Positions 40,256 through 52,500 of a stretch of 64,000 bases of DNA are shown here, one piece after another. The number at the start of each line of letters is the position of its first letter. The first letter of the stretch is position 1. Below the pieces are notes generated by a model. That model ran no database searches. It saw only the letters and a list, made by a program, of their open reading frames with translations, and had not been told where the DNA came from. The stretch comes from Onchidella celtica (taxonomy: Eukaryota; Mollusca; Gastropoda; Systellommatophora; Onchidiidae), in contig OZ007570.1 in the NCBI GenBank assembly GCA_963931925.1, forward strand, positions 24,746,408-24,810,407. Direction: 5' to 3'. A program made the position numbers and the translations under genes.

Positions 40256-41540
40256 TAACTACAGAGGAATCACACTTCTCTCCATCCCAGGAAAAGTTTT
40301 CAACCAGATTATTCTCAAGCGAATACAGAATGCAACAGACCCAAAACTTCGTGAGGAGCAAGCTGGTTTCAGGAGTAATCGATCAACCACCGACCAGATC
40401 GCCACGCTGAGAATCATAGTAGAGCAGTCGCTAGAGTGGAACTCCCAACTGATAGTGAACTTCCTTGACTACGAGAAGGCCTTTGATAGCATCGATAGAG
40501 AAACACTGTGGAGAATATTGAGACATTATGGAATCCCAGAGAAGATGGTGAACCTTATCAAGAGCATGTACGAGGGGACAAGTTGCAGAGTCGTACACGA
40601 TGGCGAGCTTACTGACAGCTTTGATATCAAGACTGGTGTTAGGCAGGGTTGTTTGCTGTCCCCATTTCTGTTTGTCCTGGTGATTGATTGGCTTATGAAA
40701 GAAACCACCAGTGGAGGAAGAAATGGCATACAATGGACCCCATGGACACAGCTGGACGATCTAGATTTTGCAGATGACTTGGCACTATTGTCGCACACAC
40801 ACGACCAGATGCAAGCAAAGACTACAGCTCTAAACAAAATTTCAGAATCTATTGGATTAAGGATACATCCTGCGAAGTCGAAGGTCCTAAAAATTGTTGC
40901 ACCCCCAAGCGCACAAGTCAGAGTAGGAGATCAACCACTGGAAGATGTAGAGTCCTTCTGCTATCTTGGTAGTATCATTGACAATAAGGGAGGAACAGAG
41001 GCAGAAGTCAAAGCACGAATTGGAAAGGCACAGGCAGCTTTCACGTCCTTAAGCAAGATTTGGAGAACCAAGGATATATCTCTAAAAACAAAGCTGAGGA
41101 TATTCAACTCGAACGTGAAGTCAGTCCTGTTGTATGGATGTGAGACTTGGAATGCATCCCAGGCCTGCATAAAGAGAATCCAAGTTTTCATCAACAGATG
41201 TTTGAGGAAGCTACTTAAGATCAGATGGACAGACAAGGTCAGCAATGAAATTGTATGGAAAAGAACAAGACAGAGCCCAGTCAGAGAGGAAATTGGTAGG
41301 AGGCGATGGAGATGGATCGGCCACACTCTCAGGAGGCCAGGAAACAGCATCACGAAGAAGGTATTGGATTGGAATCCCCAGGGCAAGAGATCAAGAGGAA
41401 GGCCGCGCGGAACGTGGAGAAGAGCCAGAGAAAATGATGTGCAACGAAGCGGAAAGACTTGGAATAATGTAAAGAGACTGGCCCATGATAGAGAGGGATG
41501 GAAAGTGTTTGTTGGTGGCCTATACCCTGATCCAGGGTGA
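40229..41540 (+). CDS. LINE B ORF, reverse transcriptase and C-terminal domain
   Basis: Open for about 437 codons from the insertion point to a TGA at 41538-41540. RT palm motifs are intact: YEKAFDS, FADD. The frame is continuous with about 10 residues of LINE A (from 40197), so a chance fusion ORF exists across the junction. No endonuclease remains. Confidence 0.85.
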
Positions 41541-41562
41541 GAAAGGCAATGATGATGATGAG
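40229..41562 (+). mobile_element. LINE B: different non-LTR retrotransposon inserted in LINE A
   Basis: Begins within the RT at KKGDLSNCSNYRG and ends in an ATGATGATGATG tail. It carries [43 protein letters not shown], and a C-terminal part with YLGSIIDNKGG, LLYGCETW and RRWRWIGHTLRR. Its protein is clearly different from LINE A. The 5' truncation and simple-repeat tail are typical of RTE-like LINEs. Exact target duplication is uncertain (A-rich at both junctions). Confidence 0.85.
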
Positions 41563-42184
41563 GAAAAGAGTGTTGCACAGAGTGGATGAAGCGGGCAAGA
41601 CAGCAGGCCTACACCTAAATGCTAAGAAAACGAAAGTCATGCATACTGGAACAGGGCACCATGAACACCAGGAGATACTAGTAAACAAAACAGCACTAGA
41701 AAAAGTGACTGATTTCAAATACCTAGGATCACATAAATCGCAAGATGGAAGCTGCTCAAAGGACATAAAAACAAGGATAGGAATGGCAAAACACAAAATG
41801 GTTCAACTAAACAACATTTGGAAGGATAGAGGCACACCAACGGACCTCAAAGTGAACATACTTAAGTGCTTGATCTGGCCAGTCCTACTATATGGTTGTG
41901 AAGCCTGGACACTCAAAAGGGCAGACATAACAAGATTGGAGGCAGCTGAAATGTGGCTTTACAGAAGGCTACTCAGAATAAGTTGGACAGAAAGGAGAAC
42001 AAATACAAGCATCTTAGAACAGCTTGGCACCACCAGAAGAATAACACCTGAAATAAATAAAAGAAGACTTGCATACATCGGCCACGCGGCCCGAAACAAA
42101 AGCACGGCCCTTATGATATCAATCCTTCAAAGAAAGACAAACAAAGAGAAAACAAGGAAGACCACCCATTACATATCACGATAA
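41562..42184 (+). CDS. LINE A ORF, C-terminal part after the interruption
   Basis: Continues the LINE A RT thumb and C-terminal region (NAKKTKVMHTGTG, VTDFKYLGSH, GIAKH-like segment, LEQLGTTRRI, RRLAYIGHAARN) and stops at 42182-42184. In the undisturbed element it would directly follow YADDTALMSDNI. Confidence 0.8.
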
Positions 42185-42303
42185 CATCAAGAAAGTCAGC
42201 CAGCTGGAAATAAGTGAACTAACTAGGAAAGCTAAGGACAGGATTGGGTGGAGGAGATTTTGTCGTGACATCCACTGTAGCAGCTAACATTGATGACGAT
42301 GAA

Positions 42304-43400
42304 GCCGACAGGTGACAGGTGACGTTGTAACTTTGAAGTTGTTTGGAATGCGGAGCCCTGTGACATGTAACAAGCTAACACAACAGCTAGACATACACAA
42401 TTACTTGTAGAGCTTTATATATTATATAATATATACTTTTCTTTTGGTCAAATTTAAATTTTCATTGCTCATATTACATGCTGTACTTCTTTTCCCTGCA
42501 AAAAAATAGAGAAGCTTACATGATATGTAGTATGACAGATAATGGTCCCATCCTTTATAAATTTATCATAGTTTCTCTTGAAACAGTCATGGCATGCAGA
42601 TTCTCAACAACTGTGCCAACAGGCATCTGAAAGATTCTCCATTATGTAGACTTCGTGGATCATTAGATCTACAATGTAATGTAGATCTAAACTTGATAAA
42701 TGAGCAAGTTCGATTACTTCAAAAAGGAAGCACTAAAACAAACTTGGCCCTAGCATTATGACTATGACACTTGATTGACAGTGATTAAAATTGACGAGTG
42801 TCTCATTGTCGAGGACTAGATCAAAGGATTTATGATGGTGGACAGTATTATTTATACCAGATTGGTCCATCAAGTATGAAGAAAATGAAATGGCTCATTG
42901 TTTACATTTTCCAACATTTCTAACTACATTTGTATTAATAGTATTATGAATAAAAAATATATATAAAAAAACACACACGGGACGCTGCAAAGAACCGATT
43001 CCCATTTGGTACTGCCTACTTCATAACAAATTTGTAAAAGAAATCTACCATTGTATGGTATATCCATATTTCATATTGTAAATGTGAAACGTTCACAAAA
43101 GTGCAAGGAAACAATTTCCAATTTATAAATTTTTATTTCGTCATAAAAACAGCATACTCTTTGCAAAGACTTGGTTTATAATAATTATTTTCTACATGTC
43201 TTCTTGATAATAAGAGTACGGTCATCAAACTGAAATGTAGCAGAATAGTCCCCCATTACCAGAAGTCATTTAAAACAAGAAAACAGAAACACTTTGCACC
43301 CACCCGATGGAAATGTGGCCATGCAGGTTGCCACCTTCTACTTTTTCTATGTTTTGGTTACTGTCTCCATCTCTGACTGAATTCTCACAAGATGGTATGC
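42304..43400. other. Intergenic region and CTPS 3' UTR
   Basis: No gene seen. On the - strand a GAAATAAAAATT segment (about 43127-43139) contains AATAAA and is a reasonable CTPS polyadenylation signal about 265 nt after the stop codon. Confidence 0.5.
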
Positions 43401-43555
43401 TCACTGGGGGACCACCGGATCACACCCTTGGCTGGCATCATGTACATGTAGTTTGTTACAGGATGCCAGAAGAAGACCCAGGTATGGAGGAGAGGGTTTC
43501 ATAGGGCGAGAGATGTACTCTGGATGGTACTGAACTCCAACATAGTAAGGATGGT
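43401..43555 (-). CDS. CTPS1: CTPS last exon
   Basis: Encodes [20 protein letters not shown] and [10 protein letters not shown], then a divergent tail ending DPVVPQ and TGA (43401-43403). HPE supplies the amidotransferase His and Glu. Acceptor TTGACAG. The Ser-rich tail of vertebrate CTPS1 is mostly absent. Confidence 0.97.
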
Positions 43556-46500
43556 CTGTCAAAAAATAGAAAAAGTCATGGAGTGAATAAATGTCAAATG
43601 TTGAGAACCAAAATGCTTAGAAACAGAAACTTTACTGGTTTATTGCATATAATTTAAAATTAGCAGTAGGGGCCTACTGTATAAACATTTATGGGCAACG
43701 TTTTCATTCATTTCCCACTTGTATATTTTATGGAGGTTTTATTAAGGAGACTGAAAATGATCAATTTACAACAAATTTAAAAAAAAAAAAAAACAAATGC
43801 CGCCCATTCCACTCATGCAATCAAAAGATAAGTGCCTCTGTGCTTCTAAATACTTAAAAAGGCTGAAAGTGCCAATCATCTAAATTCTAATGCAAAAACA
43901 CTGACCAAATAGTAGAGTGTGTGATATTTCGCTTAAGTGTGTGGATTCAGTTCATTGCTGTTTGATTACATCTTCTTCTTCTTCTAGGCGTTGTCTAACC
44001 ACTGCAGGATGTAGCCCTCCGACAATGCTTTCCATTCTCTTCTGTCTGTTGTTTTCTTCATCCACGTTGTTTTTCCTCTCTTTGTAATGTTATCCTTCCA
44101 TCTTCTTCCTGGTCGTCCTCTCGTCCTCTTTCCTGTCCTTGGCTGACATTAAGGGCAGCGTTTTGTGCACCTATTGTCATTCATCCTCCCCACGTGTCCG
44201 GCCCAATTCCACTTTTGTTGTAGCATGAATTCCACTAGATCTTTTAGTTTTGTTTCTTTGCGTATGTCAGCATGGGGGGGGGGGGGGGGGGTCTATCTTG
44301 CAGTCTGATGTTAAGCATTTTTCTTTTCATTGCCCTCTGAGTAGTTTTTAGTTTATTTGGTCATTGTTTGACAATCACATGTAATCGTTGGAAGAATGCA
44401 TTGATTGAATACTTGCTTCATTAGGGACATTGGCAGTTTGGAATCCAGGAATATCTTTCTCTTTTTTCCAAAGCAACTCCATGCTGCTCTTATTCTGGTG
44501 TTTAAATTCAGTTATTTTTGCTGTGTTTCATATTCACTACCTGGCCTAAGTATTTATAATCTATGACCTTTTCGATGGCTTTGTTTTCAATTATAACCTT
44601 TTCTCTTGTCTCGTAGATTGTCATTTTAGTTTTGTCCTTGTGCATCTTCAAGCCGACCTTCTTGCTCTCTTTGTTTAGTATGTTGAGATTGGTTTACATT
44701 TGGTGTACTTCATCTGTGCAGAGTACGATATCGTCTCTGCAAATCTCAAGTCTTGCAGCTCTTCACCATCAATATTTATGCCAGTTTCTAGATGTGACTG
44801 TTTAAATATTTCTTCAGTTGTTGCTGTAAATAATTTTGGCGATATGTGGTCTCCCTGTCCCACTCCTCTTTCTATGGCAAACTTTTCTGATACCGGCACA
44901 TGATTATCGATGTGTATTGTGGCAAAGGCTTCTTTATATATATATATTTTGTAGTCTTTATAGATTTTGTTAATATTGATCTTTCTGAGGGCTTCAAAGA
45001 TTGCACGGTGTTCAACGGAATCGAAGGCTTTTTCGTAGTCGATAGCCCACACACACTGGTAAATCATATTCTTTACTTTTTTCTATTATTTGGTTAAGAG
45101 CCTGTAGGTGGTCTGTTGTGGAGTAACTCTTTCTGAAGCCAGCTTGTTCTCTCGGTTGGTTTTCGTCTAGCACTTTCTCCATTCTATTTTGTAATACTTT
45201 TGTAAAGAGTTTATATGTGTGTGGTAGAAGGCTTATTGGTCTATGATTTCTTATATCCCTTCGGTCTCCTTTTTTATGTAGAATTATGATCTATGTTTCC
45301 TGCCAGCATTCAGGTATTCTCAGCGTGATTAGAATCTCATCAAGTGCTTGTTACCGAACATATTTTACTGTGTGGTGTCCTCCCGTCTGTAATATGTTGC
45401 TTGTCATATTACCATTTCGAGGTGCTTTCTTTTTGTTGATCTTTCTTGAGGTCATTTCTATCTCTTCTTCTGTGAAAGTGGTAGGCCTACTCCATCAGTG
45501 TCGGGGCTTGTTGTAATGGTTGTTTCGGGTGTATCCATTGTTTTCTGGTACAGTGTTTTCTAAAAATCTGTGCAGACATAGGCCTATAGGATTTCTTCTC
45601 TGTCTGTGGTTGTTTCACCAGTCTTTTTAAATATACTTGTGATTTTGTTTCGACCTTCTTGTTTGTTTCTGTTGATCCTTTCCTGCTTTCAATCATTCTT
45701 TTTACCATGTCTTTTCTTTTTCTTCTGTCTCTGTCTCTCCCATTTTCTTCACTGTCTTGTTCAGTTCTGTATATTCGATTTTTTCTTGTCTGTCTGTTCC
45801 TTTTTGTGTAGGGTTTTCCTTTTTTTTTTTGGCTAGCTCTTCTAACATAATCATCTTCTTTCAATTTTCCTTCCTCTGGTTTTTCTTTCAGACCTTGTAA
45901 TTTCATTACTTCTTCTGTCACAATTTTGTTCAGTGTCTCAACGGAGGGGACTTCTTCCTCCAGGGATTCAAATCTGGTTTTCAGCTCCAGCTGGAATGTG
46001 TTCTTATGTGTTTCCAGTTCTTCTATATTCATTTTGAGTGGTTTTCGTCTCTGTATTCTTTTTAATCTCATTAGCTTTCTGTTTATTCTGATTTTTGCTC
46101 TTACCATGCGATGATCTCTTCCAATGTAGTCTGTTGAGATCACCTCACAATTTCTGATGATGTTCTCGTGTGAAGTAATGATGTAATCAATTTGGTTCTT
46201 ATGTTCTCTCTTTGGACTTTCCCGGGTCCAATATCTGTTTTATTACATACATGTACAAAAAATGCTTGGATTTTCAAACAATCCAGTGTCTTGTACAACC
46301 CAAAGTGACGAAAACAAATAAACAAAAAACTACATTACCTTCAAGTTCCATAATTTCCATTCTTTGTCCATCTTCACTGTGGCCAACAAATTTCATACCT
46401 TTCGCTTCCAGATCTTCAACAAATTTTGAGTTCACCTTAAAGGTACACAATAAAAAAATGAGATGGAGGACACAATGCTTGAATACAATTATATTATGAT

Positions 46501-49500
46501 GACAACGAGGCTTACTTTTGTTGTAAATATTTCACACTGTGACTTGCACTGCACTTGACTCAGTAATTGTAGGCCTAATATATGTATTTTATTTTTTTTA
46601 AGCCAACACCTGCTTCGCTTATGAAATTAAGAAATGGAATTTAACAGCACATACACAAGAAAGGTATCCATCTGAGGCAATGAAATAAAATTACTTGATT
46701 CCATGTATTGGAATACTTTTTAGGTGATAAGCAGTCTTTTAAATAGCATGCGCAGTCAGTGTAAGTACTGATCCCCTGTAGCGATAAGAGAAGTATAAAG
46801 TTTTCCTTTCCACAATAAAAAAGCTATTACAGGTTTAGACTCCACATCTAAGGCTCCAAAATCCAGACTCTCACCTCATATCTGTGCCTGTGTCTTTCCT
46901 CAACAACATCACGATTACCATACAGTTGATCTGGAATAACAGGTAAATAAACAAAATATATGTATACTTGTACAGGTAAATAAAAAGGGGATGGGGGAAT
47001 TAGAATGCAGTGAAAATTATTTCAAGTGGAAACCAATGACTAATACATATGCAAATCAAAGTCACAGAGTAAACAAAATTAGCCCCGCAGCCCCCACATC
47101 CCCTCTCATTCAGACTGACTACATGTATGTGGGCCATGTGGACAAACTTGGTACACTGAATATGAAGGAAATAGGCTACTTGAGTACATGCACATGAGTT
47201 GGTGTTATGGTTACCGACAAGTTTATGGTTAATTTGCTGGCTACAATAATGTTTTTACTGGAGAAATGGCTACAGTACAAGTATCATTTTCTGAAAATTT
47301 GGCCACAAAGTGTTGAAAGAAAAAAAAATTGCCCGAAATAGCCCACTACCCTTTTTTTTTTTTTTAAAGATACTGGTAATAAGCATTTCACTGAATATTT
47401 GGCAAAACAAACAATTATTCGTTACTAAGTTTCATCCAACCGACTTACACAGGATACTTTTCTTTGTCTTGAAGATTGTTTTCCTCTTTCCGAGTCTCAT
47501 GGTACCACCTTTCTTTTCTGCGTTGTGTTCAGGCATGTCAATGACCTGGCGGATCATAAAATCCACATTGTTTAAATCACAAACTGCCGACGGACAAAAC
47601 TAGAAATATATATATGTATGATAACAGTTTCGGGTGGCATTTCGATCTCTCTTTCTCCATCTCTCTCTCTCTCTTTTTCTCAGTTTCTCTTTCTCTCGCT
47701 GGTTGGGCCTGAACTCTGGACACTTTATGTGCTGGACAGATGTTTGAAATCTTGGTCCGACCCAGAGGTCAAAATAATGTCATCTCTTATTATTCTGATG
47801 TGTGTCACCCCTTAACCCAACCCCCCACCCTTCAGAATTCCATCTATTGAAATACAGCAATGACAGCCATTGAGGTACAAATGAGATGTTCAGCATACCA
47901 CAGGATGCTCAGTTTCGGGGCCAAGCTCTGTAGAGTTGGCACCTTTCCATTCCAGGACATTCCTAGCAAATTCTACAACTGCGCATTGAAGTCCCAAACA
48001 TACACCTGGATGAGCAAAATTTGAATAAGAACAACTAAGATCATGAAAAAGATCTCACAAAGTGCAAATTCATAAGATTCTTATAATGTATATATATATC
48101 ATAAAGCACTGATAAAGGGGAAAAGGTTCAGAGTGAGGAAACTGCAGGGAGTTATATATTTTGTCATGTAGGTGATGACGGCTCATAGACACAGGGTTAA
48201 ACAGTGTTTTGTCAAAGAAAGCTTTGGTGCTCATTTAGTACACGGTAGTACACAAACAGGATGCCATAGTAATAGTACACGGCCCATTTCACAAATTTAA
48301 ATAATTAATCTTTCCTTTCATTTCACAATGAGTGGTGATTCGCTAACATTATATACAAGTACAACAAGCTTAAGAGTTAATAGGTCCTTCACACTATTAG
48401 TTTCACAGAAATATCAGTTTCACTTCAGCAGTGAACAAATTGAAACAAAAAAGACAGAAAAAGATAAAGAAACCTGTGTGATCACAGAAGAGCTGGGCAT
48501 TATGTCAAAATGTGATATCCCCCACCCCTCCCAAAATTTGTATTTCACAAAGCCCACTGCAAGAAACAAAGAAGAAGAAAACTACATCAAATTCTTAACA
48601 GATGAAAATCAAAGCCACCGCACAAGCTTTCGGTTGTCAAGGACCTTCATCAGGACAAATTACTGGGATATTTGCAACAATTTTTTTTTTTAATTGCCAA
48701 GAAGAATAACTGTCACTCCTTATCTGCATGAACTTAGGCAATTATGAGTGGCAATTCATACTTACTCAACCAGAAAGCAAAAAATGTCAAAGAAAAAAAA
48801 CTTGACACTAACGAGATCAAAATTAAGGAACACAATAACATCTGTTACCCAAGAAAGGAACTTTGTTTGTTCGCGCCCACTGGCAGGCCAAGATTTTTCC
48901 TTCAGTTCCCCTTTCATCAAACCCACCAGGAACAATAACACCACTGCATCAGACAAAGAAGAAAGAAAGAAAAAAAAAACAAATCGTCATATACATGCAT
49001 ATGATTATATTACGGCACAGTAAAGGAAGGAATCTTCCTTAACACATAAACCTTGTAAAAAAAGTCATGTTATACATGTATTTGCAACAAAAAGGGAAAA
49101 AAAAATTTATAAGCGAAATAAATGGAAAGAAGAAATATTTCTCTTAATAATATCCCGAAAAAAAAAAAACAACATAATACACACATAAAATGACCCACAA
49201 TCCCAACTGGTGGAAAAAACCCGACAAAATTTTACAAGAACAAGTCCTGGTGTGAGGTGGGATGAGGTAATTGGGTTGACATGATATTTGCTTTGGAGAT
49301 TTTGCAAAATAATCCTGTAGAATTGGCTTGTCTGGATCACAATGAGAAAGTCGAAATCTCAGTATTACATTCATTTCATCTGTGCGCTCACTTTTTGATC
49401 AGGCTAGCTGCAATCTTAACATTAGTTCGTGAGATGAAGAGATAAAACCAAGTGAAAGAGCTATATTATAAAGGTAAAAAGAACAAACTTTGCTGCTCTC

Positions 49501-52500
49501 AGGTCCTCCCAAGCTTTATTGTAAGATTCTTCGTTGCTTTCTGCCATTGCTGGTTCGAGATCTCCTGCCGCCACCAACTATTAAAATGTGAGAGGATGAA
49601 CGACTTTTTATTTTTAATGTGCTTTCATGGTAGCTCTAGTGCGTGAGTGAGGGACGGCCACTCATAGTAGTTTATGGACACTTGGCCGAGTACCATTAAT
49701 TGGATTATTTCCCTTGTAATACTAGCGCGGGACCCGTTATTCACATCACGGTGAAAAGCGCGCATTTTGATTGGTCAGTTGGAAATGTACCGGGCTTCCA
49801 ACTCTTATATCATGGCTTTAAGTTTCTTACAACTCGCTCCTTCGTTGTTATCCACCGACAGAAAGACGGGAACCCGAATTCATTTTTGAGAGGAGACAAT
49901 ACCCGATCGGTACAAAATAGGTACTCATGATAACGTTTGTTATCAATGGAGATACGTCGTATTAATGGACGAAAGTATCCCGCACAAAATTGTCGAATGT
50001 TGTTAGTCCTGACACTTTGAAAATTTATATTAAAACTATTACCGGGTTTCTGGTATAAGTAGTCAGTTAGAATTTTAGCAGCAAGTTTCTACTTTATAAT
50101 GGTACTAATTTCGTTGTACTTTGATGCACGTGTCCTATTGAAATGATTAATGAGAGGATCTCGGATTTAAAGTAAACCACGAGTTAGACGCATGTTATCC
50201 CCGATAAATCCAACCTGGGTCAAATTTATTCAATTATTGCTGGAGGGGTCGTTAGAGTAATTTCTGCAGTTTACTGGGATACCTAATTGACTTTTGTGTG
50301 CACCCTTTTAACCGTACTGTAAATTCGATTGTGTTAGGACCCTAACCGGTTATGTTGTCGGGCTGGACTCCATGTCCGAGCCTTTCACTTGTGCAACACG
50401 GGCTACGTAATAGCTCTCTCGGACGTCCGCGCGGGCTAATAAATAAGATGCGGTTCGAGTGGTCAAGACACTCCATCATAGACGCAGAGACAGAGCCGAC
50501 GCTTGCCATCGCCACCCCGCCCCATAAGGCATGTAGCGGTAGCACAGGACCCGGAGAAACTTTGGGTAAGTTGGAGACTATTATATTAGAAGTGACTTTA
50601 ATTTGCGCACCCCCCCCCCCCTTTCTTGGATGCCGCGTAGAGAATGCTGATCTACAGAGACCATTATGAGTCCGGCTCAACGGTAATTGCCATTGTCATT
50701 ATTCGTGTAAGATGCGCTTTGCAGTACAGTGTCTTGATATTGTGACTTTATTGTCAAAGTTAACGTTTGCGGTGCTAGATGATAATGATGGCTCGCTAAC
50801 CAAGCTATCACGATTTGCTTGTGTGCCTATATATAGTGTATGTGTAGCATTGCCTTGTTGTGGTAGGCAGTGAGGATTTCCTGACATGTTGATGTGGATG
50901 GCTTATGTTACAGCGAGCGGCACTATACGCTTGATTGTATTACGGGTATTTGTGTACCTTGCCAGTACCACTATGCTATAGAGAGCAGTGTGATTGTGAT
51001 TGCGTGTTTAGTGTTTAAGATGTGTAATTAATTACAGGTATTGGGGATGTATAATATTAGTTGGGCCTCACATGGGTGAGCCCCAGGATTGTTCTATGTG
51101 CGGCGGTGGATGAACAATGTTTCAGTGAGTCTACACATGTTGCAATGAGTCTCGCCGACATATATATATATATCATGTGCATGCATTATAGTTATCCAGA
51201 TGTATTATGCTTCTATGAGTTTCGTAAGTGTGTGAAGGACAGTTTCATTTTAAGGAATGTACACATTACTTTATGTATCTAGTGGTGTGTCATACACATG
51301 TTAGCCTGGCGGCATAGCTCCGCGGCTAAGGTCAAAGGGCATGACCCTTCAGTATCGATTGGGAAGGGAAGTAACCAATACAATAGCCCTGGGGCGGGTT
51401 AGTACTAATAATGGGAGTGGGCCTATGAGGATGGCCTGCATTGGGATGCAGCGTCTGTGTTATGGACGGTCAGTGGGCCATGTTGGCCACTGCGTTATTA
51501 AATGGAATGGCCACTCTGGATGTGTTGTACACCGGCTCAGTGGAGCGAAACTATTGTGTTCTTGCCCCTTCATTTGTTATGTCCTTCATACTTTGATTAG
51601 TACATTAATTAGTTTATGTTGCCAGTGTACTAGGAAACTCCTTGTGTATATGATATAGCCACTTGTAGTTGTTATTCATTAACCTTAGCGCTATTTTATT
51701 CCATGCATCCATATCCAGTTGGTTATTGCTTAAATTCTATATTACATGTATGTTGTTGTTGTTTGATTTAATACTTAATACTATTACTATGTATGTCCAC
51801 CATTGATTGCCTGATTAATGTTGTCATTATATCCTAATCATATTTTTGTCTTTTTCTCTTGTTCCAGCTTATGGCTGGTTGGGCTTCTTTTTATGGGCTT
51901 CTTCTTTTTTTTGGGCTTCTTTTCTGGGTTTCTCTTCTTTTGTTGGCTTTGTTTGGGCCGCGATACCTTTGTTAGGCTTTTTTTGAATAAATAAGATTGC
52001 CAGCAGAACCCTGTGTTTGTTAGTCCTGTGTATCCTTAAGGGAGTTACTATTGAACCCACGCAGTAACCACATTACCCACTCGTAGTTCATCCAACATTT
52101 TCTGGTGTCAGAAGTGGGATACACAGAAGGGTTAGTTTGTAGTGTAGAGAACCCAGCCATGGAAATTTTTAGTTTGAAGCCCAGCCGGCCAGCCAACCCC
52201 TGCCCCACCCCATAGGAACCATGGAGCCACGAAGACCAACGCCCTCCAACGTCAACTCAAGATTCAGGACCTGTATCCCAGTCCTGTGTACACCACCCAT
52301 CCCACTGCAGTCAACAGGGACCCAACAGGGACCCGTTGCGGGTATTTCATCCCGCAATCTACACGTATCCGCAACATCCGCCCCCACAGCCTGCGTCGAC
52401 CAGTGTCTGGTACTCCCAGCCCACCACCCTTGCCAGCCACCTCCAGCCCAACCAGACCCTCAACATGGGTTGAGAACTTTACAGCCCCTACCTCCTGTGC

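Larger units (their letters stand above)
38640..42303 (+). mobile_element. LINE A: non-LTR retrotransposon, 5'-truncated, interrupted by LINE B
   Basis: Starts inside the apurinic-type endonuclease (YTWINPGG, NQIDYILIDK, GADCDIDH), then a reverse transcriptase (GNYRTIALISHTSKILL, GVRQGCILSP, catalytic YADDTALMS). The frame breaks off at about 40228 where LINE B enters, and resumes at about 41562 with VLHRVDEAGKTAGLHLNAKK, YLGSHKSQDG, LLYGCEAWTL and RLAYIGHAARN. It ends in a TGATGACGATGA-like tail. It resembles the endonuclease/RT elements often seen in invertebrates; I would place it near RTE/Jockey but cannot fix the clade. Confidence 0.88.

Noticed and set aside
44270-44293. Long G run, like those at 5191, 19890 and the window end, as G-quadruplex signals
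   Set aside because: Single homopolymers lacking the spaced G tracts of a classic quadruplex; most likely slippage or sequencing artefact.
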